From NCBI RefSeq assembly GCF_003933245.1, contig NZ_QUSX01000001.1:1116001-1180000 (forward strand): a DNA stretch of 64,000 nucleotides, in the 5' to 3' direction. This stretch comes from Maribacter algicola (GTDB lineage: Bacteria; Bacteroidota; Bacteroidia; Flavobacteriales; Flavobacteriaceae). Under the pieces are notes generated by a model. That model searched no databases and was not told where the DNA came from. It saw only the letters and a list, made by a program, of their open reading frames with translations. Positions 63,597 through 64,000 of the stretch are shown in pieces; the stretch's first letter is position 1, and every line of letters begins with the position of its first letter. Position numbers and translations under genes: made by a program.

Positions 63597-64000
63597 ATGA
63601 AAAAACAACTCTTTATTGTTTTAACAGCCATTTTAGCCGTCTCTTGCGGCGAAACGAAAAAAGCAGAAACACAGGCAGAACTATTTGCCCGCATAGATTC
63701 CGAAATCAAGCAAAACGCAAAAGGCTACAGTACGTTAAAGGAAGCTTCCGAAACTATTGGTCACCGACTTACAGGTTCCGAAAACGGTGCCAAGGCAGAG
63801 GAATACACCTATAATAAGTTCAAGGAATATGGTTTTGAGGATGTGGAATATCAATCTTTTGAAGTAGAGGCTTGGTCCAGGGGAACCGTATCCGTCACTA
63901 TAAATGAAGAACCTGTCAAGGCGGTGACGCTAGGACATTCACCCGTGGAAGCCATGGTATCGGGAGAAATCGTGGACATGGGCAACGGCCTAGAAGTAGA
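63597..64000 (+). CDS. M28-family peptidase lipoprotein, 3' end outside window
   Basis: The first ~134 residues are visible. They start with a lipoprotein signal (lipobox VSCG, Cys17), then TIGHRLTGSENGAKAEEYTYNKF near residue 52, the typical start of secreted M28 aminopeptidases, before the PA-like insertion. The zinc-ligand region lies beyond the window. It follows the BNR protein gene by 22 bp and is likely in the same operon. Confidence 0.85.
   Translation, partial: MKKQLFIVLTAILAVSCGETKKAETQAELFARIDSEIKQNAKGYSTLKEASETIGHRLTGSENGAKAEEYTYNKFKEYGFEDVEYQSFEVEAWSRGTVSVTINEEPVKAVTLGHSPVEAMVSGEIVDMGNGLEV

Overview
The window is chromosomal DNA from a member of the Flavobacteriaceae (Bacteroidetes), probably marine. 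The grounds are secreted proteins with type IX secretion (T9SS) C-terminal sorting domains, lipoproteins with short SCSKD-type lipoboxes, a SUF-only iron-sulfur operon with the DUF59 and DUF2480 genes common in flavobacteria, a fused HemC-HemD, and promoters of the Bacteroidetes TTG-N19-TAnnTTTG type. DNA is moderately AT-rich and densely coding. I see no tRNA, rRNA, CRISPR array, insertion sequence or prophage. The genus cannot be fixed from what is visible.

Layout. 1-2653 (+): the end of a T9SS-exported protein, a lipoprotein and a secreted CotH-like protein. 2661-7835 (-): a tight five-gene envelope operon of a secreted papain-like peptidase with a DUF4384-like C-terminal domain, a lipoprotein, two paralogous CHASE2 membrane sensors and a FecR-like periplasmic protein. 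This is the most unusual locus in the window. 7979-11225 (-): MATE exporter, DUF3050 protein and ferrochelatase. 11387-13406 (+): MscS channel and DUF1460 amidase-like protein. 13571-21987: a divergent AraC-type regulator followed by hemA, hemCD, hemE, a GNAT gene, hemF, a phzF-like gene and hemB. With hemH this covers most heme steps after glutamyl-tRNA; hemL and protoporphyrinogen oxidase are not here.

22070-30917: two beta-lactamase-fold serine hydrolases, a DinB-fold gene with a 72-aa partner divergent from a WYL regulator, a CNNM/CBS protein, ogt, a lipoprotein and a PolB-like exonuclease. Two TetR-type palindromes lie between ogt and the lipoprotein gene, with no TetR gene nearby. 31294-38403: katG with a palindrome over its promoter, a T9SS subtilase, an EEP-family protein and hflX.

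38670-50208 (-): the SUF region, read in transcription order as sufA, sufB, a lipoprotein lactonase-like metallo-hydrolase, sufC, sufD, three outer-membrane beta-barrel genes, sufS, sufE, a DUF59 gene, DUF2480 and DUF3078. Canonical promoters are readable before sufA and sufE. 50334-64000: a pair of beta-propeller lipoproteins, thiL, a 71-aa CxxC protein, brnQ, an AT-rich OLD-like ATPase/TOPRIM gene likely to be a mobile defence gene, an unlisted 59-aa membrane protein coupled to xth, aminopeptidase P, a large BNR-repeat protein and the start of an M28 peptidase. Several small palindromic repeat families are scattered through the intergenic DNA.
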